From VGNY01 sp964549635 (lineage in GTDB: Bacteria > Chloroflexota > Dehalococcoidia > GIF9 > UBA5629): DNA of 64,000 nt. A model generated the notes under the pieces. It did no database searches. It was not told the origin of the DNA and saw nothing but the letters and a program-made list of their open reading frames with translations. This document shows, piece by piece, positions 44,317 to 52,567 of this stretch (positions are counted from its first letter, which is position 1; each line of letters starts with the position of its first letter). The translations under genes and the position numbers were made by a program. The stretch covers positions 81,005 through 145,004 of the forward strand of contig CAZJVJ010000004.1 in assembly GCA_964549635.1 (NCBI GenBank), given 5' to 3'.

Positions 44317-44838
44317 CTAATCCTCAGTGGCTTCTGCCATGAGGTTTACCATGTGCCTTCTAAGTCGCTTTAAAATGGCGCTAAATTGACTTGCCTCTTC
44401 CTCGCTCAGTGGCGACATGATTCTGGAACCGATCTGCTGTCTCACGGGGACCATCTTTTTTACAAAATTCAATCCTTTCACGGTTATGGCAACCTTTCTG
44501 TTTCTGCGGTCCTCACCTATACCTTCCCTTCTGACCAATCCCTCTTTAACCAGGGTATCAACAGCTCTAGTTATAGCATGCTTTGAGCGAAATACTCTTT
44601 TGCTCAACTCAGTCGGCGTGGCTATACCACCAAGGACTATCAGGTGATTTAAAAGGGACAAATGTGTTCGATTTATCCCTACCTTCTGCATCTCGATATC
44701 TACATATCTCTCCACTATATCAGCTGTGTGGAGAAACGTGACAAAGTTATCCACGGATAGGCAATTGAGTTGCTCTTTAATCTCATTAGCTAGGTCCTCT
44801 ACCCTCTCCTCAAAATTGCTTGCCAGCATGCTCCTCAT
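44317..44838 (-). CDS. MarR family transcription regulator
   Basis: 173 residues. Winged helix centre ELSKRVFRSKHAITRAVDTLVKEGLVRR, then the wing EDRRNRKVAITVKG. Dimerising N- and C-terminal helices are normal. MarR proteins typically repress catabolic or efflux genes and release DNA on binding an aromatic or acyl-CoA ligand. It is divergent from the glycyl radical enzyme gene, with a large palindrome between them, and lies beside the NPD/FadH/crotonase operon, so it may control both. An ATG at 44829 is an alternative start. Confidence 0.92.
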   Translation of the reverse strand: MRSMLASNFEERVEDLANEIKEQLNCLSVDNFVTFLHTADIVERYVDIEMQKVGINRTHLSLLNHLIVLGGIATPTELSKRVFRSKHAITRAVDTLVKEGLVRREGIGEDRRNRKVAITVKGLNFVKKMVPVRQQIGSRIMSPLSEEEASQFSAILKRLRRHMVNLMAEATED

Positions 44839-44869
44839 AGTCGGACTAACCTCGCAAAATTAAGACTAC

Positions 44870-44899
44870 TTGACATCCATGAGCTCTGTAAAGTAGAAT
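44870..44899 (+). promoter_or_regulatory. Promoter of the glycyl radical enzyme cluster
   Basis: Perfect TTGACA at 44870-44875, 18 bp, TAGAAT at 44894-44899. RNA would start near 44906, seven bases before the palindromic operator. Confidence 0.6.
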
Positions 44900-44912
44900 G
44901 TGACATAGTTGC

Positions 44913-44940
44913 ATATGTTACAGTAATATATGTAACATAT
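44913..44940. promoter_or_regulatory. Probable MarR operator palindrome
   Basis: ATATGTTACA (44913-44922) and its perfect reverse complement TGTAACATAT (44931-44940), 8 bp apart, in the marR/glycyl radical enzyme divergent region. Size and symmetry suit a MarR dimer; placement just after the start site suits repression. Confidence 0.7.
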
Positions 44941-45048
44941 CATTTTGGACTGAACTTGTCAAGTTCTGATTGCAGTTCGGCACTTGTTGGTTTCGATATT
45001 ACACTGAAAGTTATTAACTGAGTTTAAAAAAAGGTAAAGGAGGAGACG

Positions 45049-47445
45049 ATGACTGCCAGGACCCAGACACTTATGGTGAACACTCCGATAAAGGCTCAAC
45101 AGATTGCGCTGGTGGAACTAAGCGAGGAAGCAAGAGCAACAAGGCCCGGGCTGAAATGGTCTCTGGATTTGGAAAGGGCCAGATTGCTTACGGAGTCCTA
45201 TAAGCGGACCGAAGGTGAGCCGATGGCCTTGAGGAGAGCCAAGGCGTTAGCACATATCCTGGAGAACATGACCATCTATATTCGGCCAGGTGAACTTATC
45301 GTAGGTAATTACGCATCAAATCCAGAGTCTGTTCCCTTCTATCCTGAATTTGCCTGGAAATGGATAGTCAGGGAGACCGCGCCAGGTGCGGTTTACAGCA
45401 ATATGTTGACCGATGAGGGTCGAAGGGAACTGAAGGAAATATGCAGCTACTGGGGCGACTTTTCTATACATCACAGGCTAAGAAAATATTTGCCTGAAGA
45501 GCTGGCTAATGTATTTTGGATCTTTAACTGGGAATGTGCCACTCCCGACTATGAAAAAATTCTTAAAGTAGGCTTGAAGGGGATTCTTGAGGAGGCCCGG
45601 GAGCGACAGTGCAAGCTGGATGGAGAATACATGGCGGAGACCTTGAACGGGATGGACTTCGTCAAAAAGAAGGACTTTCTGAACAGCACTATTATTGCTT
45701 TAGAAGCTGTAATCAATTGGGCAAAGCGGTATGCAAAGCTGGCAAGGGCTCTAGCTGAGGCTGAGACTGACCCGATACGAAGGCAGGAGCTGGAGACCAT
45801 AGCCAGGACTTGCGAGTGGGTTCCAGAGAACCCGGCTAGGACTTTGCAGGAGGCTTTGCAGTGTTACTGGTTTGTCCATCTGGTGGTCAATTTTATTGAG
45901 CTGCCGCAGGTGGGTAGTGGGATAAGGTTTGACCAGTGCTTTAACCGATTTTACGAAGAGGATGTAAGGGCAGGCAGGTTGAATAGAGAGCAGACACAGG
46001 AGCTTGTGGAGTGCTTATTTGTAAAGTTCCAGGAAACGGGGTTCTTGCATGCACCTATATGGTCGGGTTTTGGTGGTGGTGCCCTGGGTTTCCAGACGGT
46101 CACGATTGGTGGTACGGATTCCGAGGGCCGTGATATCACCAATGAAATGAGCTATATAGTCCTGGATGCTTGCAAGAGCGTCAGAGCTATAGTTCCACCG
46201 CTGGCATTGAGGTGGCATGATGAAATACCTAGAAAGCTAGTTGACAAGGCTATCGAGGTGATGGCTTCAGGCATGCCTCAACCCGCCATATTTAATGACA
46301 AGGTCAATGTATTGAGACTGGTGAGCCTTGGTTGCCCCATTGAAGATGCCAGAAACTATTCCATTAATAATTGTATGGTGCCAACTATACCAGGGAAAAA
46401 CTTCAATCATATATCAGCTTGGGCTGGCGGCATACCGGTCCCCTTGTGTATGAATGCTGCTCTTGGTATAGAGCCTCTAGCCTTGTATAAGAAGGCAGGT
46501 GATAAGGTTATAGACCTGACTAAGATAAGTTCGATGGAGGAGCTGCTCGAGGCGACGATGGAAAATTATCGATGGCTGGTACACCGACTGGTCCTAATAG
46601 GTAATATCACCGATGCTTTATACCGTGAGTATGCGCCAAGGCCATTTTTATCAGCGGTCATAGACGGTTGCATCGAGAAGGCCCAGGATGTTAGGGAGTG
46701 GAACTACATCCCTGATTATAGGGACATAACACTATTTGGACTTAACACGGTTGCCGATTCCTTGGCGGCCGTTAAGAAAGTAGTTTTTGACGATAAAAAG
46801 GTTTCAATGGAAAAACTGGTTGAGGCGTTGAAGAACAATTGGCAGGGATATGAGGATATTCGACACCTGTGCCTTAACGCTCCCAAGTTTGGCAACGATG
46901 ATGATTACGTTGATCTGATATCACGTGAGGTAGCCAGACGTATTGCCGAGGAGACTAGAAAATGCAAGACCAACCTTGGAACGCCGGTTATCGTGGACGG
47001 TACTGCGGCGACAGCCTGGTGGAGCTTCGGGCGGGTGTGTGCAGCCACACCGGACGGCAGGAGGGCAGGGGATGCCTTCAACGATGGGACGATTTCACCG
47101 ATGGCTGGCATGGACAAGAAGGGGCCGACTGCAGTATTGAAATCGGTCTCAAAGGTTGACCCGCTGATAAGCTGGAATCATTTATTCAACCAGACTTTCA
47201 TGCCCCAGTATCTGACCGGACATAATGCTGAGCTGTTTGCGCAATATTTAAAGACTTATGCCGATTTAGGTATTCACCATATTCAGTTTACCACGGTGGG
47301 CAGAGAAGTTCTGGAGGACGCACAAAAGCATCCGGAGAAATACCCCAATTTAATGGTTCGAGTCGCCGGGTTCGCTGCCTATTTCATAGACCTAGACAAG
47401 CGTATACAGGATGCAATTATCGCCAGAACGCCACAATGCCTCTAA
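45049..47445 (+). CDS. Glycyl radical enzyme of unassigned type
   Basis: 798 residues, PFL-like barrel. The C-terminal radical loop RVAGFAAYF puts the radical on Gly774, 24 residues from the end, and the thiyl Cys is Cys442 in NYSINNCMVPTIPGK. Dehydratase, CutC, and arylacetate decarboxylase types have G-C-x-E here; this protein has N-C-M-V-P with no Glu at +2. A Met after the Cys recalls fumarate-adding (benzyl-/alkylsuccinate synthase) enzymes, but the small subunits of those enzymes are absent. AAAGGAGGAG precedes the ATG. Its activase overlaps or follows closely. Substrate unknown; C-C, C-N or C-O cleavage remain possible. Confidence 0.93.
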   Translation: MTARTQTLMVNTPIKAQQIALVELSEEARATRPGLKWSLDLERARLLTESYKRTEGEPMALRRAKALAHILENMTIYIRPGELIVGNYASNPESVPFYPEFAWKWIVRETAPGAVYSNMLTDEGRRELKEICSYWGDFSIHHRLRKYLPEELANVFWIFNWECATPDYEKILKVGLKGILEEARERQCKLDGEYMAETLNGMDFVKKKDFLNSTIIALEAVINWAKRYAKLARALAEAETDPIRRQELETIARTCEWVPENPARTLQEALQCYWFVHLVVNFIELPQVGSGIRFDQCFNRFYEEDVRAGRLNREQTQELVECLFVKFQETGFLHAPIWSGFGGGALGFQTVTIGGTDSEGRDITNEMSYIVLDACKSVRAIVPPLALRWHDEIPRKLVDKAIEVMASGMPQPAIFNDKVNVLRLVSLGCPIEDARNYSINNCMVPTIPGKNFNHISAWAGGIPVPLCMNAALGIEPLALYKKAGDKVIDLTKISSMEELLEATMENYRWLVHRLVLIGNITDALYREYAPRPFLSAVIDGCIEKAQDVREWNYIPDYRDITLFGLNTVADSLAAVKKVVFDDKKVSMEKLVEALKNNWQGYEDIRHLCLNAPKFGNDDDYVDLISREVARRIAEETRKCKTNLGTPVIVDGTAATAWWSFGRVCAATPDGRRAGDAFNDGTISPMAGMDKKGPTAVLKSVSKVDPLISWNHLFNQTFMPQYLTGHNAELFAQYLKTYADLGIHHIQFTTVGREVLEDAQKHPEKYPNLMVRVAGFAAYFIDLDKRIQDAIIARTPQCL

Positions 47446-47464
47446 TGTGCCGATAGGGGAGAAT

Positions 47465-48403
47465 GTGATTTACCGGCGCACCCAAGAAGAGACGAGCGGC
47501 AGAAAGGGGCTGGTCTTCAGCATCCAGCGCTACAGTATCCACGATGGTCCGGGGATCAGGACTACTGTTTTCTTAAAAGGCTGTCCGATGACATGTAAGT
47601 GGTGCTCCAACCCGGAGTCGATAAACCCATTTCCCGAACTGATGGTCAGGGATGCTAGATGTAATGGATGCGGTAAATGTTTGGAAGTATGTGTCCCTGA
47701 CGCTATCTCTCTGGATAAGACCAGTGTGAGGGTGGATAGGTCAAGATGTGATTTGTGTCTGAAATGCGTTGAGGTTTGCCTTCCCGGTGCGATTGAGATA
47801 ACCGGGAAGTATATGAGTGTGACGGAGGTGGCTGATGAATGCGTGAGGGATGAGCTGTTCTATCGCAATTCAGGTGGTGGTGTGACACTGTCCGGTGGCG
47901 AACCTCTATACCAGCCGGAGTTTGCCATAAGTTTGTTGAAGGAATGCAGGGAGAGGGGACTCAGCACAGCTATTGATACCAGCGGTTATGCCAGCTGGGA
48001 GGTGCTGGATAGAGTCCTGCAGTATACCGATATAGTTCTCTACGATATTAAGCACATAAATTCTGAGATGCATCGCAAAGGCACGGGGGTCAGAAATGAC
48101 CTTATCCTCAAAAACTTTGAGCGGATTGCTGGCACCAGACGTGCCAGAATTTGGGTAAGGATACCGATTATTCCTGACTTCAATGATTCGGAGCAGTTTA
48201 TAGACAAATTAGCCGAATTCATAATGGGGATGCCTATTGAAAAGATATCACTGCTGGGTTATCATGAGTGGGGTAAGCCGAAGTATGGGGCTTTGGGTAT
48301 AAAATACCCGCTTGATGGATGTGTCCCTCCCAGCCAGGAAAGGCTACAGATATTGAGCGGCATTATGCAGTCTAAGGGGCTAAAAGTTACCATTGGCTAT
48401 TAG
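47465..48403 (+). CDS. Glycyl radical enzyme activase (radical SAM)
   Basis: Installs the glycyl radical on the preceding enzyme using SAM and a 4Fe-4S cluster. Radical SAM motif C-x3-C-x2-C in KGCPMTCKWCSNPES after RYSIHDGPGIRTTVFLK, then an inserted pair of ferredoxin clusters (CNGCGKCLEVCVPDAI and CDLCLKCVEVCLPGAI), as in activases of the glycerol dehydratase, CutC and BssD groups but not PflA. GTG at 47465 with AGGGGAG is the preferred start (312 residues); an ATG at 47411 inside the end of the enzyme gene is in frame. Confidence 0.95.
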   Translation: MIYRRTQEETSGRKGLVFSIQRYSIHDGPGIRTTVFLKGCPMTCKWCSNPESINPFPELMVRDARCNGCGKCLEVCVPDAISLDKTSVRVDRSRCDLCLKCVEVCLPGAIEITGKYMSVTEVADECVRDELFYRNSGGGVTLSGGEPLYQPEFAISLLKECRERGLSTAIDTSGYASWEVLDRVLQYTDIVLYDIKHINSEMHRKGTGVRNDLILKNFERIAGTRRARIWVRIPIIPDFNDSEQFIDKLAEFIMGMPIEKISLLGYHEWGKPKYGALGIKYPLDGCVPPSQERLQILSGIMQSKGLKVTIGY

Positions 48404-48553
48404 GACTGCAAGCCTACAGAGAAAAGTAATTTGCAGGTTGCGGTTGAGGCAGCATCAATCGAATTTAATCAGGAGGTGCAAAGACAGAAAATTTTAGGCA
48501 GTTAGTCATATTTGAAGAGGGGAGATAAACTAAACGGGAGATAAAAATCAACG

Positions 48554-49795
48554 ATGAATAGAGTTAAGTTTGTATTATTTGGGACTATCTTAATGTCAGC
48601 TTTAATGGTATTGCCTTTAGTTGGCTGTGCTCCGAGTGGAGCTCCCAGAGAGAAATATGTCACATTCCTGAGTCTGACTGACTTGACGGGACCAGCCGCT
48701 GGTTTTACGGTGCCTCTCGAAGACGGTTTTCGTTACTATTTTAGTGATTTGAACAGTGCTGGTGGTGTGAATGGAGTCATGGTAAAACATATCAGTGTAG
48801 ATACTCGTTACGATGTAGCTCGAACGGCCTCAGCATTTAAAAGGTACCGGAATGAGCACAAGCTACATGTGATGTTTGTGCCGCAGACCGCGGCTAATAA
48901 AGCACTTGCACCTCAAATAGAAGCGGACAAACTTATTTCGATGACGCCTGCTGATGGTGAGTTTCAAGCTCGTCTCGGTAGAATTTTCCTGGTTTTTCCT
49001 CCGTATCAGGACGGTTTTGCTGCTTCGATCGATTGGATCATTAATGACTGGAAAAGCAAAGGCAACTCAGGGATGCCCAAAGTTGGCTATATGCATTGGG
49101 ACAATCCAATGGGTAAAGAACCTTTGCGGGGCGGCAAGGAATATGCAGAGAAGGCTGGTGTAACATTGTTGTCGCCTGAATTTTTCCCACAAGGTAGTTT
49201 GGATCATTCTGTCTGGCTTATGAGGATTAATGACGCCGGTGCTAATTACTGCATAATTGGTGGTGTTGACCCAACACCGAGTCTTGTAATGCGTGATGCA
49301 TACAAGCTTGGGTTAACTAAGAAAATCCAATTTGTCGATGCAACTTATCTTGGGCTGGACGAAGTGGTCGGTGTAAGGCTTCATCCAGAGGCTACTGAAG
49401 GGGCTGTAATATGTTCTCCTTATCTTCGAGGTGACGAAATACGAAACCACCCACTTGTTGCCCAACTCTGGTCAAAGCATAGTAACCGCCCTATATCTGA
49501 CATGGGTGCTGTTTTCCCTGGCCCTCTGGTTATGGGTCGGGACTTTGTACAGGCTTTAAAGACGGCCCTCGAAAAGACTAGCTATGAGAAGCTGGATGGA
49601 GATGATATGTATCGAGCTTATCAGGCATTGACCGGGTTTGACAGGCTGGGTCTTATGGGCCCGTGTGCTTACAGCACTACCAGTCGCCGGTCAAGTCAAC
49701 TGGTGAAGTTTTATCAAGTCAAATCGGGCAAAACGGTTCCCATAACCGACTGGATTAAACCACCGGATGCTGTTTCCCTATATCCGAACTGGTAG
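48554..49795 (+). CDS. ABC-type substrate-binding lipoprotein (Peripla_BP_6)
   Basis: 413 residues. Lipobox LPLVGC (Cys near 25). The mature part has the two-lobe type I periplasmic fold of branched-chain amino acid/amide binders (SLTDLTGPAAGFTVPLEDGFRYYFSDLN, then GGVNGVMVKHISVDTRYD). No permease or ATPase gene is nearby, so it works with a transporter elsewhere or senses a ligand. In this cluster it probably binds the pathway substrate, possibly an aromatic or amide-like compound. Confidence 0.88.
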   Translation: MNRVKFVLFGTILMSALMVLPLVGCAPSGAPREKYVTFLSLTDLTGPAAGFTVPLEDGFRYYFSDLNSAGGVNGVMVKHISVDTRYDVARTASAFKRYRNEHKLHVMFVPQTAANKALAPQIEADKLISMTPADGEFQARLGRIFLVFPPYQDGFAASIDWIINDWKSKGNSGMPKVGYMHWDNPMGKEPLRGGKEYAEKAGVTLLSPEFFPQGSLDHSVWLMRINDAGANYCIIGGVDPTPSLVMRDAYKLGLTKKIQFVDATYLGLDEVVGVRLHPEATEGAVICSPYLRGDEIRNHPLVAQLWSKHSNRPISDMGAVFPGPLVMGRDFVQALKTALEKTSYEKLDGDDMYRAYQALTGFDRLGLMGPCAYSTTSRRSSQLVKFYQVKSGKTVPITDWIKPPDAVSLYPNW

Positions 49796-49825
49796 GATGT
49801 GATACGAAAGTGTGAGGAGGAAAGA

Positions 49826-50896
49826 ATGACACAATCAAATTTTGGCAAGATAATTATTGCTGGCCTAACTGTTTTTCTACTGGCTGTTTCGATATCAGGC
49901 TGTGCTAAGAAAGCACCACCACCTCCACCGTCCAATCCCGGTACAATAAGTGTAAACCCGGCTAAGATAGATCAGGCTATGCTAAAACAGCTGTTGCCAG
50001 GCGTAGCCAGAGCAGCTGGACTACCTGAAGCAGCAGCTGCAGCTTTGCCACCGTGTCTAAGTATACTGGCAATACCTGTAAAGTTTAGCGGTTCAAACTG
50101 GGCTGCAAATGAGTTTATTACTATAGACCTGGTTATACCGTCCGGAGTTGAAATTAAGGGAATTGCTCCAGGTGAGGATAGTGTCGGTATAGGTGTCGCC
50201 ACAGCGGATGCTAGCGGTAAGTTTGAGGTTACTATGGAGGCTACGGCAAAACTCAACTGGCTGCTAAGAACCGAGTGGTTACCCACGATGTACCCCGATA
50301 TCACAAAGTTCAAACCGCTGCCCAATGGCTCTTACACAATAAGAGCTACCGGCAATGACCCTCGAGTTTTTGCCACTACCATCTGGGTATTGGAGCTAGT
50401 GGCGACCAAAGAGACGCCATCAGAGAAACCGCCAGCAGCGGTTACACCACCGGTGACGGACAAGCTCTCGTTTGAAGCGGCCGAGTACAGCAATGCCGAG
50501 TATGGCTTCTCAATTAAATATCCGAAGGACTGGCAGGTAGCACCATCATCCAAGCTGCTTCTCGTTGCTCAGAAGGGTGGGCTGGTTCCGGCGATGTTTG
50601 TTGGTGCTGTAGATGGTGCCGATTTCGCTGAAGCCGTAACAAATACACTCAAACTGGCCGATGGGAGTGACGTCAAGGTCGGTCCTATAAGTGAGGTAAT
50701 ACTGGCAGATGGAAGCAAGGGTAGCAAAGCTCTGATTGAAGCAGCACTGCGCGGGTTCCCGGCCAAGGGCCTTGCGGTGGGTGCTAAGCCGGGTGCCAAG
50801 TGGGTAGTTTGCACAGTTGGTACAGTGGAGATGCTAGCCCCTTATAATGAAGCGCTGTTTACTGAAATAGCAACGTCCCTTCAATTTAAGAAGTAG
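49826..50896 (+). CDS. Lipoprotein with C-terminal PsbP-like domain
   Basis: 356 residues from the ATG at 49826, which has GAGGAGG 5 nt upstream (an in-frame GTG at 49799 lacks one). Lipobox VSISGC. Residues about 40-195 are a unique beta-rich domain; after a Pro-rich linker, residues 215-356 (from FEAAEYSNAEYGFSIKYPKDW to LQFKK) form a PsbP/MOG1-like domain. That domain is shared with the next gene, including its last five residues. Function unknown; a surface protein with lipid or ligand handling is one guess. Confidence 0.8.
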   Translation: MTQSNFGKIIIAGLTVFLLAVSISGCAKKAPPPPPSNPGTISVNPAKIDQAMLKQLLPGVARAAGLPEAAAAALPPCLSILAIPVKFSGSNWAANEFITIDLVIPSGVEIKGIAPGEDSVGIGVATADASGKFEVTMEATAKLNWLLRTEWLPTMYPDITKFKPLPNGSYTIRATGNDPRVFATTIWVLELVATKETPSEKPPAAVTPPVTDKLSFEAAEYSNAEYGFSIKYPKDWQVAPSSKLLLVAQKGGLVPAMFVGAVDGADFAEAVTNTLKLADGSDVKVGPISEVILADGSKGSKALIEAALRGFPAKGLAVGAKPGAKWVVCTVGTVEMLAPYNEALFTEIATSLQFKK

Positions 50897-51016
50897 ACAA
50901 GAATTTAAGCTGTGCCGCTGTTATTTGAGCTGTATGCTTAAATATCACCTGGCGAAAGGCAAATAAATCTTACTGAATGAGGATCTAGTGCTCAGAATAA
51001 ACAAGGGGGTGAGATA

Positions 51017-51586
51017 ATGAGACAACTGAAAGTCAGTAAAATTATTAGCCTGGTGGTACTAGCCACGTTTTTGCTGGTGTTTCCATTGTCTGGTTGTGCC
51101 AAAAAGGCGCCACCTGCTGAAAAACCAGTGCCCACTGTGCTTTCGTTTGAAGCTGCCGAATACACCAATACCGCGCTCGGTTTCTCTGTGAAATACCCGA
51201 AGGAATGGGCAGAGCAGCCGCTGACAGAACCTACAGCTACAGTTTTTTACGCTGCCGCACCAAATCGTGTCCCGATACTGATTGTCAGCGTGGTTACCGG
51301 TGCCAACTTCGCCGATGCACTCAATGCGGCGGTGAGGGGTGCCGGTGGTTCGGAGGTTTCAATCAAGTCGGAAGGTGAGACAAAGCTTGCCGATGGCACA
51401 AAGGCTTTTCAGGCTGTGTACAAATTCAAACATCCAGCGGCACCCATGGCGCTCGATGCCTATTCCCTTGGCGCCATGAAGGCTAACAAGTGGGTCGTTG
51501 TTACAGTGGCAACGGTCGGACTGCTGGCAAAGTTTGATGAAGGCCTGTTTTCGGAGATAGGTCACACACTGCAATTTAAGAAGTAA
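51017..51586 (+). CDS. Lipoprotein with PsbP-like domain
   Basis: 189 residues. Lipobox FPLSGC, then GCAKKAPP as in the preceding gene. The mature part (FEAAEYTNTALGFSVKYPKEW to LQFKK) is a single PsbP-like domain clearly paralogous to the C-terminal half of the upstream lipoprotein. AAGGGGGTGAG precedes the ATG. Role unknown; it sits between the binding protein and the CoA enzymes. Confidence 0.82.
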   Translation: MRQLKVSKIISLVVLATFLLVFPLSGCAKKAPPAEKPVPTVLSFEAAEYTNTALGFSVKYPKEWAEQPLTEPTATVFYAAAPNRVPILIVSVVTGANFADALNAAVRGAGGSEVSIKSEGETKLADGTKAFQAVYKFKHPAAPMALDAYSLGAMKANKWVVVTVATVGLLAKFDEGLFSEIGHTLQFKK

Positions 51587-51730
51587 GAGTAGCTTTAGCC
51601 GGGCCAGTAAATTTGATAAAGTGGCGCTGGGAGAAGCTTCTGGGTTAAAGGCTTCTTTGTGCATGCGCTTGTTTATGCCATTTGGTTAGTAAAAAGCTTT
51701 TGTCATTTTATAAAGTAAAGGAGGCTGCTT

Positions 51731-52525
51731 GTGACATCTGAAGGACTTAAGCTGGAGAAATTTGGCAGCATCGCAGTCCTGACGCTTAATCGGCCGGAGA
51801 AATTGAATGCTATAACTGTTGAGATGGGTGCTGTTGGCTTACCCAAGCTCCTCCGGGAAATTGAGGAAGACGATGATATCAGGGTGCTGATTATTACCGG
51901 GGCAGGTCGTGGTTTTTGTGCCGGAGCTGATGTTAGTACTCTGGCCACCATCACCCAGCTTGCCTCGAAGTTCAAAAGGCAGGAAAGGCTTCAGGCTATC
52001 GGCGCCTTTGCCCTGCAACTTTATGACCTGGGGAAACCGGTCATCTCGGCAATAAACGGTGTGGCGGCAGGAGCTGGTGTGTCGATTGCGTTGCTTTCAG
52101 ATATCAGGATCGCCTCGGAAAATGCCAGGTTCGGTATGGTCTTTGTCCACAGAGGGCTAATCCCGGACTGCGGGGCTACCTTTCTGATGCCCAGATTGCT
52201 TGGCACCGGTAAATCGTTTCAGCTTATGTATACCGGCGACCTTATCGACGCCAGAGAGGCGGAACGCATAGGTCTGGTGGACAGAGTTGTCCCCCACGAC
52301 GCTCTGATGGCTGAAACGATGGCGCTGGCCGAGAGGCTGGCAAAAGCACCGCCGCTGACGCTGGCACAGATAAGGCGCGCCGTCCATAGTGGGCTGTTGA
52401 ACAACCTTGAGCAGCAGCTTTTCTTTGAGACATATGCCCAGAACTTCCTTTTCGGGACTGAGGATTTTCTGGAAGGTGTCAGTTCCTTTCTGGAGAAGCG
52501 TGAACCACAATTCAAGGGACGGTGA
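51731..52525 (+). CDS. Enoyl-CoA hydratase/isomerase family protein
   Basis: Crotonase fold, 264 residues, GTG start after AAAGGAGG. RPEKLNAITVEMG, oxyanion hole AGRGFCAGADVSTL and GVAAGAGVSIALLSDIRIAS, and FVHRGLIPDCGATFLMPRLLG. The Glu of hydratases at the first acid position is replaced (VFVHRG) and the second is Asp, so hydration may not be its reaction; isomerase, hydrolase or C-C cleavage are possible. It is paralogous to the gene at 40280. Followed 42 bp later by the large flavoprotein. Confidence 0.9.
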   Translation: MTSEGLKLEKFGSIAVLTLNRPEKLNAITVEMGAVGLPKLLREIEEDDDIRVLIITGAGRGFCAGADVSTLATITQLASKFKRQERLQAIGAFALQLYDLGKPVISAINGVAAGAGVSIALLSDIRIASENARFGMVFVHRGLIPDCGATFLMPRLLGTGKSFQLMYTGDLIDAREAERIGLVDRVVPHDALMAETMALAERLAKAPPLTLAQIRRAVHSGLLNNLEQQLFFETYAQNFLFGTEDFLEGVSSFLEKREPQFKGR

Positions 52526-52567
52526 CAGACCATTGAAGTCGGACGTGAACAAAACAAGGAGGCAAAT

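Noticed and set aside
45049..48403. Assignment as benzyl- or alkylsuccinate synthase
   Set aside because: The Cys-Met pair is suggestive, but the small iron-sulfur subunits are missing and the protein is shorter, so no such name was given.
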